In this document: positions 41,735 through 50,480 of the stretch, in pieces
Numbering within the stretch: position 1 is the first letter of the stretch
Layout of the letters: each line of letters begins with the position of its first letter
Origin: Klebsiella aerogenes KCTC 2190
GTDB lineage: Bacteria; Pseudomonadota; Gammaproteobacteria; Enterobacterales; Enterobacteriaceae
Reading direction: 5' to 3'
Length of the DNA stretch: 64,000 bases
NCBI RefSeq assembly: GCF_000215745.1
Contig: NC_015663.1
Coordinates: 310,001-374,000 of the forward strand
Program-made: the position numbers and the translations under genes
The notes under the pieces: generated by a model
Told to the model about the DNA's origin: nothing
The model's database searches: none
Seen by the model: only the letters and a program-made list of their open reading frames with translations

Positions 41735-43807
41735 ATGTCGTATACACCAATGGGCGATCTCGGGCAGCAGGGTCTGTTTGATATCACCCGTATTTTATTA
41801 CAGCAGCCCGATCTGGCCGCGCTGAGCGAAACGCTAACCCGTCTGGTGCAGCAATCCGCGCTTGCCGACCGGGCGGCGATTATCTTGTGGAACCACGGCA
41901 ACCATCGCGCCGCCAGGTACGCCTGCGACGACGCCGGGCAGCCGGCAAGCTACGAAGATGAAACCGTACTGGCGCACGGCCCGGTACGCCGCCTGCTGTC
42001 GCGCCCCGACGCGCTACATTGCGACAACGTGACCTTCGCCGAAACCTGGCCGCAGCTGGCCGCCAGCGGCATTTACCCGGAATTCGGCTACTACTGCCTG
42101 CTGCCGCTGGCGGCGGAAGGCCGCATCTTCGGCGGTTGTGAGTTCATCCGCGACGACAACCGGCCATGGAGCGAAAAAGAGTACCAGCGCCTGCATACTT
42201 TCGCGCAGATTGTCGCCGTCGTGACCGAGCAGATCCAAAGCCGGGTCAGCAACAACGTCGATTACGACCTGCTGTGCCACGAGCGCGATAACTTCCGCAT
42301 CCTGGTGGCCATCACCAACGCCGTCCTGTCGCGCCTCGATATTGACGAGCTGGTCAGCGAGGTGGCGAAAGAGATCCACCGCTATTTCCGCATCGACGCC
42401 ATCAGCGTGGTGCTGCGCAGCAACCGCAAAGGCAAGCTTAACATCTACTCTACCCACTATCTCGACGCCAGCCATCCGGTCCACGACCAAAGCGAAGTCG
42501 ATGAAGCCGGCACGCTAACCGAGCGGGTGTTTAAGAGCAAAGAGATGCTGTTACTCAATCTGCATGAGCACGACTCGCTGGCGCCGTATGAGAAAATGCT
42601 CTTCGAGATGTGGGATAACCAGATCCAGACCCTGTGCCTGTTGCCGCTCATGTCCGGCAATACGCTGCTCGGGGTACTTAAGCTGGCGCAGTGCGATGAA
42701 CAAGTATTTACCACCACCAACCTTAAACTGCTGCGGCAAATCGCCGAGCGCGTATCGATAGCTATCGATAATGCCCTCGCCTACCGCGAGATCCAGCGTC
42801 TGAAAGAACGGCTGGTGGATGAAAACCTGGCGCTCACTGAACAGCTCAACAACGTCGAAAGCGAGTTCGGCGAAATCATCGGTCGCAGCGAAGCGATGCA
42901 CAGCGTGCTTAAACAGGTGGAGATGGTGGCGCAGAGCGACAGTACGGTGCTGATCCTCGGTGAAACCGGCACCGGTAAGGAACTGATTGCCCGCGCTATT
43001 CATAACCTGAGCGGGCGCAACGGCCGGCGGATGGTGAAAATGAACTGCGCGGCGATGCCCGCGGGCCTGCTGGAAAGCGATCTGTTCGGCCACGAGCGCG
43101 GCGCTTTTACCGGCGCCAGCGCCCAGCGCATCGGCCGTTTCGAACTAGCGGACAAAAGCTCGCTGTTCCTCGATGAGGTCGGCGATATGCCGCTGGAACT
43201 GCAGCCGAAGCTGCTGCGCGTTCTCCAGGAGCAGGAATTCGAACGTCTGGGCAGCAATAAACTGATTCAGACCGATGTACGGCTGATAGCCGCCACCAAC
43301 CGCGATCTCAAACAGATGGTTATCGATCGTGAATTCCGCAGCGATCTTTACTATCGGCTCAATGTGTTCCCGATCCACCTGCCGCCGCTGCGCGAACGCC
43401 CGGACGATATTCCACTGCTGGTGAAAGCATTCACTTTCAAAATCGCCCGCCGTCTGGGGCGCAACATCGACAGTATTCCCGCGGAGACCCTGCGCACGCT
43501 TTCGCGCATGGAGTGGCCGGGCAACGTGCGCGAGCTGGAAAACGTCGTCGAGCGCGCGGTGTTGTTGACCCGCGGCAACGTACTGCAACTGTCGCTGCCG
43601 GAAATGCATATTGAACAGGAGACGCTGGCGCCGGAAGTGCTGCCGGAGGAAGGCGAAGATGAATATCAGCTGATCGTCCGGGTACTGAAAGAGAGCAACG
43701 GCGTGGTGGCCGGGCCAAAAGGCGCCGCCCAGCGCCTGGGGCTCAAGCGCACGACGCTGCTGTCGCGCATGAAGCGTTTAGGCATTAATAAGGATCGGTT
43801 AGTCTAG
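41735..43807 (+). CDS. fhlA: FhlA, formate-sensing sigma-54 activator
   Basis: Encodes 690 residues (E. coli 692). Two N-terminal GAF domains bind formate (about 1-380). The AAA+ domain has GETGTGKE near residue 407, GAFTGA near residue 458 and the Walker [10 protein letters not shown]. The C-terminal helix-turn-helix is [22 protein letters not shown]. It activates hyc, hyp, hydN-hypF and fdhF. In E. coli its translation is blocked by OxyS RNA near the start codon. Confidence 0.98.
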   Translation: MSYTPMGDLGQQGLFDITRILLQQPDLAALSETLTRLVQQSALADRAAIILWNHGNHRAARYACDDAGQPASYEDETVLAHGPVRRLLSRPDALHCDNVTFAETWPQLAASGIYPEFGYYCLLPLAAEGRIFGGCEFIRDDNRPWSEKEYQRLHTFAQIVAVVTEQIQSRVSNNVDYDLLCHERDNFRILVAITNAVLSRLDIDELVSEVAKEIHRYFRIDAISVVLRSNRKGKLNIYSTHYLDASHPVHDQSEVDEAGTLTERVFKSKEMLLLNLHEHDSLAPYEKMLFEMWDNQIQTLCLLPLMSGNTLLGVLKLAQCDEQVFTTTNLKLLRQIAERVSIAIDNALAYREIQRLKERLVDENLALTEQLNNVESEFGEIIGRSEAMHSVLKQVEMVAQSDSTVLILGETGTGKELIARAIHNLSGRNGRRMVKMNCAAMPAGLLESDLFGHERGAFTGASAQRIGRFELADKSSLFLDEVGDMPLELQPKLLRVLQEQEFERLGSNKLIQTDVRLIAATNRDLKQMVIDREFRSDLYYRLNVFPIHLPPLRERPDDIPLLVKAFTFKIARRLGRNIDSIPAETLRTLSRMEWPGNVRELENVVERAVLLTRGNVLQLSLPEMHIEQETLAPEVLPEEGEDEYQLIVRVLKESNGVVAGPKGAAQRLGLKRTTLLSRMKRLGINKDRLV

Positions 43808-43839
43808 CCCGGCGATATGTCTCTCATAGCGTGGGGATT

Positions 43840-43922
43840 CTCCCGGAGGCGGCGCATTGCGCCTTCTCCGGGCTACCAAATCGCGCGGGACCGTAGGTCG
43901 GATAAGCGTAGCGCCATCCGAC
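43840..43922. repeat. REP pair downstream of fhlA
   Basis: CTCCCGGAGGCGGCGCATTG/CGCCTTCTCCGGGCTAC is one unit and TAGGTCGGATAAGCGTAGCG/CCATCCGAC the other. They follow the fhlA stop by 33 bases. Confidence 0.85.
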
Positions 43923-44014
43923 AAAATAACGGCGCGAGCAATCGAATACCGGGCCGCCCCTGAGTTAATCCCCTTCACAATCCCTTCTCAGCCTAATCAT
44001 TACCCCAACATCTA

Positions 44015-44033
44015 AATAAGAATTATTTTCATT
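44015..44033 (+). promoter_or_regulatory. Fur-like box upstream of sitA
   Basis: AATAAGAATTATTTTCATT is an A/T-rich 19-mer resembling the Fur consensus GATAATGATAATCATTATC with about 12 matches. It lies before the MntR box, as in the sit promoters of related bacteria. Confidence 0.5.
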
Positions 44034-44054
44034 TATAAATAGCTTGTGCTATAT

Positions 44055-44074
44055 AACATAGCAAAGGCTATAAA
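44055..44074 (+). promoter_or_regulatory. MntR-like box upstream of sitA
   Basis: AACATAGCAAAGGCTATAAA matches the enterobacterial MntR box AACATAGCAAAGGCTATGTT in the first 17 positions. It lies 37 bases before the sitA ATG, so manganese repression is likely. Confidence 0.85.
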
Positions 44075-44110
44075 CGATGATTAATTAATCGCAATACCGT
44101 GAGGGATCCT

Positions 44111-45028
44111 ATGCCGCATCTGCCGCCGTTCAAGTGCCTGTTGTTCTCCGCCGCATTAGCGCTGCTTGCCATCGCCCCCGCTCAGGCGCAAGAAAAATTT
44201 AAAGTCATTACCACCTTCACCGTGATCGCCGATATGGCGCAGAACGTTGCCGGCGACGCCGCAGACGTCAGCTCAATCACCAAGCCGGGCGCGGAAATTC
44301 ACGAATATCAGCCGACGCCGGGCGATATCAAACGCGCGCAGGGGGCGAAGCTTATTCTCGCCAACGGTCTCAACCTCGAACTGTGGTTCGCCCGTTTTTA
44401 TCAGCACCTGAACGGCGTACCGGAAGTGGTGGTCAGCAACGGTATCCAGCCGATGGGCATCAGCGATGGCCCCTACAACGGCAAACCTAATCCGCACGCG
44501 TGGATGTCGGCGGATAATGCGCTGATCTACGTCGATAACATTCGCGATGCGCTGGTGAAATACGATCCCGTCAATGCCGACACCTATCGCCGTAACGCCG
44601 AGGCCTACAAAGAGAAGATCCGCCAGACCATGGCGCCGCTGAAGGCCGAACTGGCGAAACTGCCGGCGGACAAACGCTGGCTGGTCACCAGCGAAGGCGC
44701 ATTCTCCTATCTGGCGCGCGATAACGGCCTGCAGGAGCGTTATCTGTGGCCGATTAACGCCGACCAGCAGGGCACGCCGCAGCAGGTGCGTAAAACCATC
44801 GACACCATGAAGAAGGAGCATATCCCGACCATCTTCAGTGAAAGCACCATCTCCGACAAACCGGCGCGACAGGTCGCCCGTGAAGCCGGCGCCCACTATG
44901 GCGGCGTACTGTATGTTGACTCACTGAGCGCCGCCGACGGCCCGGTGCCGACCTATCTTGACCTGCTGCGCGTCACCACCGAAACCATCGTCAAAGGGAT
45001 CAACGATGGCCTGAGGAAACAGTCATGA
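44111..45028 (+). CDS. sitA: SitA, periplasmic manganese/iron-binding protein
   Basis: Encodes 305 residues. Signal peptide ends at AQAQ. This cluster A-I binding protein has metal ligands His in GAEIHEYQP and NPHAWMS and acidic residues in SEGAFSY and late D in [10 protein letters not shown] start at ATG 44111, preceded by GAGGGATCCT; a GTG 12 bases earlier overlaps that site. Delivers Mn(II) or Fe(II) to SitBCD. Overlaps sitB by four bases. Confidence 0.96.
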   Translation: MPHLPPFKCLLFSAALALLAIAPAQAQEKFKVITTFTVIADMAQNVAGDAADVSSITKPGAEIHEYQPTPGDIKRAQGAKLILANGLNLELWFARFYQHLNGVPEVVVSNGIQPMGISDGPYNGKPNPHAWMSADNALIYVDNIRDALVKYDPVNADTYRRNAEAYKEKIRQTMAPLKAELAKLPADKRWLVTSEGAFSYLARDNGLQERYLWPINADQQGTPQQVRKTIDTMKKEHIPTIFSESTISDKPARQVAREAGAHYGGVLYVDSLSAADGPVPTYLDLLRVTTETIVKGINDGLRKQS

Positions 45029-45846
45029 TTGCGCCACAAGCGGGACTTATCGTCGACCAGGTCACGGTGACCTATCGCAACGGCCACACCGCCCTGCGCG
45101 ATGCCTCGTTCAGCGTACCGCGCGGATCGATTGCCGCGCTGGTGGGGGTCAACGGCTCCGGTAAATCCACGTTGTTCAAAGCGCTGATGGGCTTCGTGCG
45201 CGTCGGCCACGGCGATATCGCCATTCTCGGCCAGCCGGTCAACCGCGCGCTTCGGCAAAATCTTGTTGCCTACGTACCGCAATCGGAAGAGGTGGACTGG
45301 TCTTTTCCGGTGCTGGTGGAAGATGTAGTGATGATGGGCCGCTATGGTCACATGGGCTGGCTGCGGCGGGCGAAGCCCCGCGACCGGCAGATTGTCGATG
45401 ACGCGCTGGCCCGCGTAGGGATGAGCGAATACCGCAAAAGGCAAATTGGCGAGCTCTCCGGCGGGCAGAAAAAGCGCGTGTTCCTCGCCCGCGCCATTGC
45501 TCAGGAAGGCAAAGTGATCCTGCTCGATGAGCCGTTTACCGGCGTCGATGTGCAGACCGAGGCGCGGATCATTGCCTTGCTGCGAGAACTGCGCGACGAA
45601 GGCTGTACCATGCTGGTTTCTACCCATAACCTCGGTTCAGTCAGCGAATTTTGCGATTATACGGTGATGGTGAAAGGCACCGTGCTGGCCAGCGGCCCGA
45701 CGGAGACCACCTTCACCGCCGAGAACCTGGAGCTGGCCTTCAGCGGCGTATTGCGCCACGTCACGCTCACCGGCGCGGAAGAGCGCATTATTACCGACGA
45801 TGAGCGGCCGTTTATCAGCCATCGCGCGGCGGGGGGCCAACGATGA
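45025..45846 (+). CDS. sitB: SitB, manganese/iron ABC transporter ATPase
   Basis: Encodes 273 residues. Walker [10 protein letters not shown] near residue 42, signature LSGGQKKR near residue 147 and Walker B VILLDEP near residue 165, with the H-loop STHN. Powers SitCD. The four-base overlaps on both sides mark a coupled operon. Confidence 0.96.
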   Translation: MIAPQAGLIVDQVTVTYRNGHTALRDASFSVPRGSIAALVGVNGSGKSTLFKALMGFVRVGHGDIAILGQPVNRALRQNLVAYVPQSEEVDWSFPVLVEDVVMMGRYGHMGWLRRAKPRDRQIVDDALARVGMSEYRKRQIGELSGGQKKRVFLARAIAQEGKVILLDEPFTGVDVQTEARIIALLRELRDEGCTMLVSTHNLGSVSEFCDYTVMVKGTVLASGPTETTFTAENLELAFSGVLRHVTLTGAEERIITDDERPFISHRAAGGQR

Positions 45847-46691
45847 GCTGGCTGCTGGAGCCGTTTGGCTATCAATACATGCTCAACGCGATGTGGGTCT
45901 CGGCATTAGTCGGCGGCGTCTGCGCCTTTCTCTCCTGCTACCTGATGCTCAAAGGCTGGTCGCTGATTGGCGACGCCCTCTCCCACTCGATCGTTCCCGG
46001 CGTCGCCGGCGCTTATATGCTCGGCCTGCCCTTTGCGCTCGGCGCGTTTCTCTCCGGCGGCCTGGCGGCAGGCAGCATGCTGTTTCTTAACCAGCGTTCG
46101 CGGCTTAAAGAGGACGCCATCATCGGGCTGATTTTCTCCTCGTTTTTCGGCATCGGTCTGTTTATGGTGTCGCTGAATCCGACCTCGGTGAACATTCAAA
46201 CTATTATTCTCGGCAATATTCTCGCCATCGCTCCGGAGGATATTATCCAGCTGGCGGCGATTGGCTTTATTTCAATGGCGATCCTGTTGCTGAAGTGGAA
46301 AGACCTGATGGTCACCTTCTTCGATGAGAACCACGCCCGCTCGATTGGCCTTAACACCAGCGGCCTGAAGCTGCTGTTCTTCACTCTGTTGGCTGCCTGC
46401 ACCGTGGCGGCGCTGCAAACCGTCGGCGCGTTTCTGGTCATCTGTCTGGTCGTGACGCCCGGCGCCACCGCCTGGCTGTTAACCGACCGCTTCCCGCGTC
46501 TGCTGGCCATTGCCGTCGCTATCGGCAGCCTGACCAGCTTCTTCGGCGCATGGCTGAGCTACTACCTTGATGGCGCCACCGGCGGCATCATCGTGGTGGC
46601 GCAGACGCTGCTGTTCTTAGCTACCTTTGTCTTCGCGCCGAAGCACGGCCTGCTGGCCAACCGCCGCCGCGCCAGGGAGGCCTCATGCTAA
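45843..46691 (+). CDS. sitC: SitC, manganese/iron ABC permease
   Basis: Encodes 282 residues with about eight spans. The family motif [20 protein letters not shown] is near residue 40. Pairs with SitD as a heterodimeric channel. Overlaps sitD by seven bases. Confidence 0.96.
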   Translation: MSWLLEPFGYQYMLNAMWVSALVGGVCAFLSCYLMLKGWSLIGDALSHSIVPGVAGAYMLGLPFALGAFLSGGLAAGSMLFLNQRSRLKEDAIIGLIFSSFFGIGLFMVSLNPTSVNIQTIILGNILAIAPEDIIQLAAIGFISMAILLLKWKDLMVTFFDENHARSIGLNTSGLKLLFFTLLAACTVAALQTVGAFLVICLVVTPGATAWLLTDRFPRLLAIAVAIGSLTSFFGAWLSYYLDGATGGIIVVAQTLLFLATFVFAPKHGLLANRRRAREASC

Positions 46692-47539
46692 CGATGCTCC
46701 TTGAACCATTACAGTTCCCGTTTATGGTCAACGCGATGCTGGTGGCGACGATCGTCGCCGTCCCCTGCGCGCTGCTGTCGGTATTTCTGGTGTTAAAAGG
46801 CTGGGCGCTGATGGGTGATGCCATGAGCCACGCGGTGTTTCCCGGCGTGGTGGTGGCCTACATTATCGGTATCCCCTTCGCCATCGGCGCGTTTATTGCC
46901 GGCTTATTCTGCGCCGTCGCCACCGGTTTTCTCGACGATAACAGCCGCATCAAGCGCGATACCATTATGGGGATCGTCTTCTCGGGGATGTTCGGCGCCG
47001 GGCTGGTGCTGTACGTGGCGATTCAATCCGAGGTCCATCTCGACCATATTCTGTTTGGCGATATGCTGGGGATATCCACCAGCGATATCGGGCAAACGGC
47101 GGTGATTGCGCTGGCGATTGCGCTGATTATCGGGCTAAAGTGGCGCGATTTTTTACTGCACGCCTTTGATCCGAACCAGGCCAAAGCCAGCGGCCTGCGC
47201 TGCGGGCTGCTGCATTATGGTCTGCTGTGCATGATCGCGCTGACTATCGTCGCGACGTTAAAGTCGGTGGGGATTATTCTGTCGATTTCGCTGCTGATAG
47301 CACCCGGCGCTATCGCCCTGCTGCTGACGCGGCGCTTTGTCAGCGCATTATTGCTGGCAACGGTAATCGCCGTGGGCTGTTCGCTGGCGGGCGTCTGGCT
47401 GTCGTTTTATCTCGATAGCGCCCCGGCGCCAACCATCGTGGTGCTATTTACCGCGCTGTTCGTGCTGGCCTTTGTCGCCAGTACGGTCCGTGACGGTCAG
47501 AAACAGAGGGCGTCAGCAACGCTCCCCGGTGGCGGTTAA
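46685..47539 (+). CDS. sitD: SitD, manganese/iron ABC permease
   Basis: Encodes 284 residues with about eight spans; the motif LMGDAMSHAVFPGVVVAYII is near residue 41. Paralogue of SitC. The extreme C-terminus (ATLPGGG) is written in CCCCGGTGGCGG, which is REP-like DNA, so the frame may have been extended by a repeat. Last gene of the sit operon. Confidence 0.95.
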   Translation: MLTMLLEPLQFPFMVNAMLVATIVAVPCALLSVFLVLKGWALMGDAMSHAVFPGVVVAYIIGIPFAIGAFIAGLFCAVATGFLDDNSRIKRDTIMGIVFSGMFGAGLVLYVAIQSEVHLDHILFGDMLGISTSDIGQTAVIALAIALIIGLKWRDFLLHAFDPNQAKASGLRCGLLHYGLLCMIALTIVATLKSVGIILSISLLIAPGAIALLLTRRFVSALLLATVIAVGCSLAGVWLSFYLDSAPAPTIVVLFTALFVLAFVASTVRDGQKQRASATLPGGG

Positions 47540-47595
47540 CGCCAGCGCGAGCAGGGAGAATTGTCGGATGGCGCTACGCTTATCCGACCTACAGT
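47522..47595. repeat. REP units at and after the sitD stop
   Basis: CTCCCCGGTGGCGGTTAACG overlaps the sitD stop, and TGTCGGATGGCGCTACGC/TTATCCGAC follows at about 47562-47589. The second passes directly into mosaic repeat copy 2, just as a REP precedes copy 1. Confidence 0.75.
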
Positions 47596-48030
47596 CCGTG
47601 CGGCCTGCCTTTAATTTATTCACCATGCAGACCGAAACTGCCGGTGTTGGTGGCCTCAAAATCGCTGAGACGTTCCCGGAAGGCCGGGGCAGCCCGCATG
47701 GATGCGGGCTGAGGGCCGTGACTTGCAGGGACGCAGCCTCGGCCCGACCCGAAGCCTGTAGGGATAAGTCGAAGGAACCACGAAGTGGCGATTTTGGCGG
47801 CCAAAGCCCGGGAGTACAGAGGGCGGCGGCGACTGGCCGCCCTCTGTGCGCTCCCTGCGCCACGGAAAACATATTGCATAAAAATCAAACGGGAGCGCAA
47901 TATCCTCTGAAGCGACACTCGATAAACGTTTTTCTCAAGCGAAAAAGTTGCAAACCGATAGCAGTATCTACGATCCTTCAACCGCAATCCCCGGTGCCGA
48001 CGAAGCGCAGCGCAAACCGTGGAAAGGCCG
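47540..48030. other. Gene-free stretch filled by REP and mosaic repeat DNA
   Basis: These 491 bases between sitD and the convergent ygbA hold a REP and mosaic repeat copy 2 (47587-47980). A minus-strand frame at 47513-47872 is open, but it is repeat sequence and lacks a ribosome site I would trust. Confidence 0.8.
47587..47980. repeat. Mosaic dispersed repeat, copy 2
   Basis: About 390 bases collinear with 29606-29920. It carries an extra G/C-rich segment (about 47680-47760) with its own hairpin, AGCCCGCATGGATGCGGGCT. That segment is 81 bases where copy 1 has 6, a difference of 75, divisible by three. The distal parts, GGGAGCGCAAT and the GTTGCAAA region, are also shared. Family name unknown to me. 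Confidence 0.88.
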
Positions 48031-48372
48031 CTATTTTTTCGGCCGGTATTTTTCCGGCAGCTCCGGCGCCGGTCGCCTGTCGTCAATCAGGTGACGAATG
48101 GTCAGAATCGGGTGGCGCCAGAGCATCCGCGGCCCGGCCCAGCGCATGATCCGCTTCATCTCTTCTCGCTTCGCCGGCTGATAGCAGTGTACCGGACACT
48201 GTTTACAGGCCGGCTTCTCTTCGCCAAATACGCACTTATCCAGCCGCTTGTCGGCGTAAGCGTTAAGCGCCAGGTAATGTTCGCCGTCGTTGCGCGCATC
48301 CGGGCAGCGGCGCTGATAAAGCCTGATCATATTGCCGATAGTCTTCTTTTCGCGATCGATGCGTTTGCCCAT
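48031..48372 (-). CDS. ygbA: YgbA, nitrosative-stress-induced conserved protein
   Basis: Encodes 113 residues. Close to E. coli YgbA, annotated as a nitrous-oxide-stimulated promoter family protein. The cysteines in DKCVFGEEKPACKQCPVHCYQP (shown: CKQCPVHC) could bind a metal or cluster; the C-terminus MRWAGPRMLWRHPILTIRHL is highly conserved. NsrR controls it in E. coli, and an NsrR-like box lies upstream. Its position after fhlA is as in E. coli, but sitABCD is inserted between. Confidence 0.93.
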   Translation of the reverse strand: MGKRIDREKKTIGNMIRLYQRRCPDARNDGEHYLALNAYADKRLDKCVFGEEKPACKQCPVHCYQPAKREEMKRIMRWAGPRMLWRHPILTIRHLIDDRRPAPELPEKYRPKK

Positions 48373-48391
48373 GTCACAGCCTCAAGCCAAT

Positions 48392-48414
48392 AAGATGCAT
48401 TGATTATACACCTT
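48392..48414 (-). promoter_or_regulatory. NsrR-like operator of ygbA
   Basis: AAGATGCATTG followed by A and TTATACACCTT makes a 23-base imperfect palindrome. The first half matches the NsrR consensus half AAGATGCATTT in 10 of 11 positions. It lies 20 bases upstream of ygbA. Confidence 0.75.
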
Positions 48415-48432
48415 TGTATCTGTCAGGGCATC

Positions 48433-49320
48433 TCACTGCTTCAGATGCTGGATTAACTGCAGCGCGGCTCCGGATAACACGCCAAAATGGCTCCAGGCAT
48501 AGAAATCTCGGACAAACACGCTGCCCTTCGCCTCCAGCGGGCGCAACAATCCAAGCTTCTCTTCCAGTCGATAGACGGGAGCAGGCATTGACGTTAAAAG
48601 ATCGCTCTCAGCAATAAAGGATTTTATCGCCGCGGATGAAGCGCACTCGATAATAGGAACCGGACAGGGTAACTGATGCGAGCGAAAAATATCTTCAAGG
48701 ATAAGCATCGGCGTGCTTAATGGCGGCGGCATGATCCACGGATAGTCGAGCATCGCCGCAAGCGACAGACGTTTTTCTTTTTGCAGCGGATGGCCTGGCC
48801 TTGAAATGATACAAATACGGTCCTGCCAGTTAATTTTTCCACGAACCACGATTTTATCGTCATGCGGTAAAGGCCCGCAGAGGGCGATATCTATTTCATG
48901 CATCAGCAGCAGCTTAAACAACTCTGAGTCAATGCGGTCGAATATTTTGATGTGTATCTGGGGATGGCGTTTATGAAAGGCGGCTAATTTATCAATAAAA
49001 TGGCTGGTTAACAGACTGGATACGCAGCCGATTCTCAAAATCCCCTTGCCCGCCCCACGGATCAGCGCCATTTCCTCTCTGGCTTTGTTCTCCGTGTTCA
49101 ACATTGTCATGGCATAGGGTAAAAACGCGCTGCCATACTCGCTTAACGCCATTCCATGCTTATGTCGTTCAAATAAGGTGGCATTCAGATCCTCCTCCAG
49201 GGTCAGCAATAATCGGCTGAGCCCGGATTGCGTAATCCCCATTTTCTCCGCAGCCAGGGTTAAATTTCCTTCGCTGGCGACGGTAAGAAAGGCTTGTATC
49301 TGTTTAATTTTCATAGCCAT
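48433..49320 (-). CDS. LysR-family regulator, probably of the AEC/ThDP cluster
   Basis: Encodes 295 residues. The N-terminal winged helix-turn-helix is IKQIQAFLTVASEGNLTLAA and ITQSGLSRLLLTLEEDL. The effector domain (about 90-290) has the usual two-lobed LysR substrate fold, starting GILRIGCVSSLL. It diverges from the AEC carrier gene across a 183-base gap, the normal arrangement for a LysR regulator and its target. The effector is unknown; the substrate of the neighbouring pathway is a reasonable guess. Base composition is lower in GC than the hyc or sit genes. Confidence 0.9.
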   Translation of the reverse strand: MAMKIKQIQAFLTVASEGNLTLAAEKMGITQSGLSRLLLTLEEDLNATLFERHKHGMALSEYGSAFLPYAMTMLNTENKAREEMALIRGAGKGILRIGCVSSLLTSHFIDKLAAFHKRHPQIHIKIFDRIDSELFKLLLMHEIDIALCGPLPHDDKIVVRGKINWQDRICIISRPGHPLQKEKRLSLAAMLDYPWIMPPPLSTPMLILEDIFRSHQLPCPVPIIECASSAAIKSFIAESDLLTSMPAPVYRLEEKLGLLRPLEAKGSVFVRDFYAWSHFGVLSGAALQLIQHLKQ

Positions 49321-49503
49321 GACAATTACTCATTGAACGAATTATTTTTACATTTCCCTGACGCTTCTTTTTGCGTCAAGAATGCAGTAAGCAACGAAAA
49401 AAATGAATAGTGCAACAGCGGCGCATTTCCGTGGGAAACCCTCTCAATATTTATAGATCAACACCCTGACCCTAACGATAATTTATAATGAGAATAAATC
49501 ACT

Positions 49504-50445
49504 ATGACACAGAACAACATTCTATTAATCCTCGGCGCTATTTTACCCGTTATCATTACCGTTCTCATTGGCTATATCAGCGGTAAACGCAAAGACTTCA
49601 ACTGGCAGCAGGCTGGTGATATTAATAAAATTGTGATGCTGTATGCTTTACCGCTGAGTATTTTCAGTAATATGGTCATGACGCCGCGGCATATCGTGAT
49701 GAGCATGGGGCCGGTCGCTATCGCCATTATCCTGGCGCTAATTCCGAGTTTCCTTATTCCCTTAGCTATCGCCCGTTATATCTGTAAACGCTCCCTGGCG
49801 CTCAGTACCCTACAGGCTCTGGCCATCGGCTCGCCGGCCGTTCCCTTCATTGGCACCTCGGTACTGGCTTTTTTATTCGGCACCGTCAGCGCCTCACTCA
49901 TTACTGTTTCCAGTATTACGCAAAATGTCTTCCAGCTCCCGCTGGTGATGATTCTGATGTCCGTTGCAACGGGGGATAAAAGCCAGAATATCTCTTTTGC
50001 CACGCGGGTCATCAACGCCATCAAGCAGCCGGTGGTATGGTCGCCGGTTGTCGCGCTGATATTAGTATTAATGGATATTCATATTCCAGAAACCGTATCA
50101 ATGTCGCTAGGTCTGCTGGGTAAGGCCTCCGGCGGACTGGCGCTGTTTGCCGCAGGTATCGTGCTCTATACTCGCAGCATTGTCATCACCTCTGCCACCA
50201 TTATTACCGTCATCGCCCGTAATATTCTGGTGCCCGGCGCCTGCTACCTCATTTTGTTAAAAATGGGTTTCAGCATGGAGCAAATAAAACAAGTGGTATT
50301 AACGATGGCGATTCCTGTGGGCTCGATCGCCATTATTATTGCTATGCAATATAAGTCCGGCGAGCAAGAAATGGCCTCGACCATGGCGCTAAGTATTATT
50401 ACTTCCATCATTACGATGGGCGCATTTATTTTCCTGACCTTTTAA
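49504..50445 (+). CDS. AEC-family organic anion carrier
   Basis: Encodes 313 residues with about ten spans. Auxin-efflux-carrier fold: two five-helix halves, with LYALPLSIFSNMVM near residue 47 and IARNILVPGACYLILLKMGF near residue 238. Bacterial members move malonate, malate or other carboxylates (MdcF, MleP). It lies 35 bases before the ThDP enzyme gene and diverges from the LysR gene. Codons are A/T-rich relative to neighbours (ATT, TTA are frequent), a hint of separate origin. Substrate unknown. Confidence 0.88.
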   Translation: MTQNNILLILGAILPVIITVLIGYISGKRKDFNWQQAGDINKIVMLYALPLSIFSNMVMTPRHIVMSMGPVAIAIILALIPSFLIPLAIARYICKRSLALSTLQALAIGSPAVPFIGTSVLAFLFGTVSASLITVSSITQNVFQLPLVMILMSVATGDKSQNISFATRVINAIKQPVVWSPVVALILVLMDIHIPETVSMSLGLLGKASGGLALFAAGIVLYTRSIVITSATIITVIARNILVPGACYLILLKMGFSMEQIKQVVLTMAIPVGSIAIIIAMQYKSGEQEMASTMALSIITSIITMGAFIFLTF

Positions 50446-50480
50446 TCACGGCGATAACATCGCGTTAATCCGGAGAGAAT

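Larger units (their letters stand above)
43808..44110. other. Gene-free stretch: REP elements and sit promoter
   Basis: These 303 bases between fhlA and sitA contain two REP units (43840-43922), then A/T-rich DNA with Fur-like and MntR-like boxes at 44015-44074. I see no gene. Confidence 0.8.

Noticed and set aside
47513..47872. A 119-residue protein on the minus strand over mosaic repeat copy 2
   Set aside because: Not listed as a gene because it consists of repeat DNA and lacks a convincing ribosome site. It is discussed as a finding instead.
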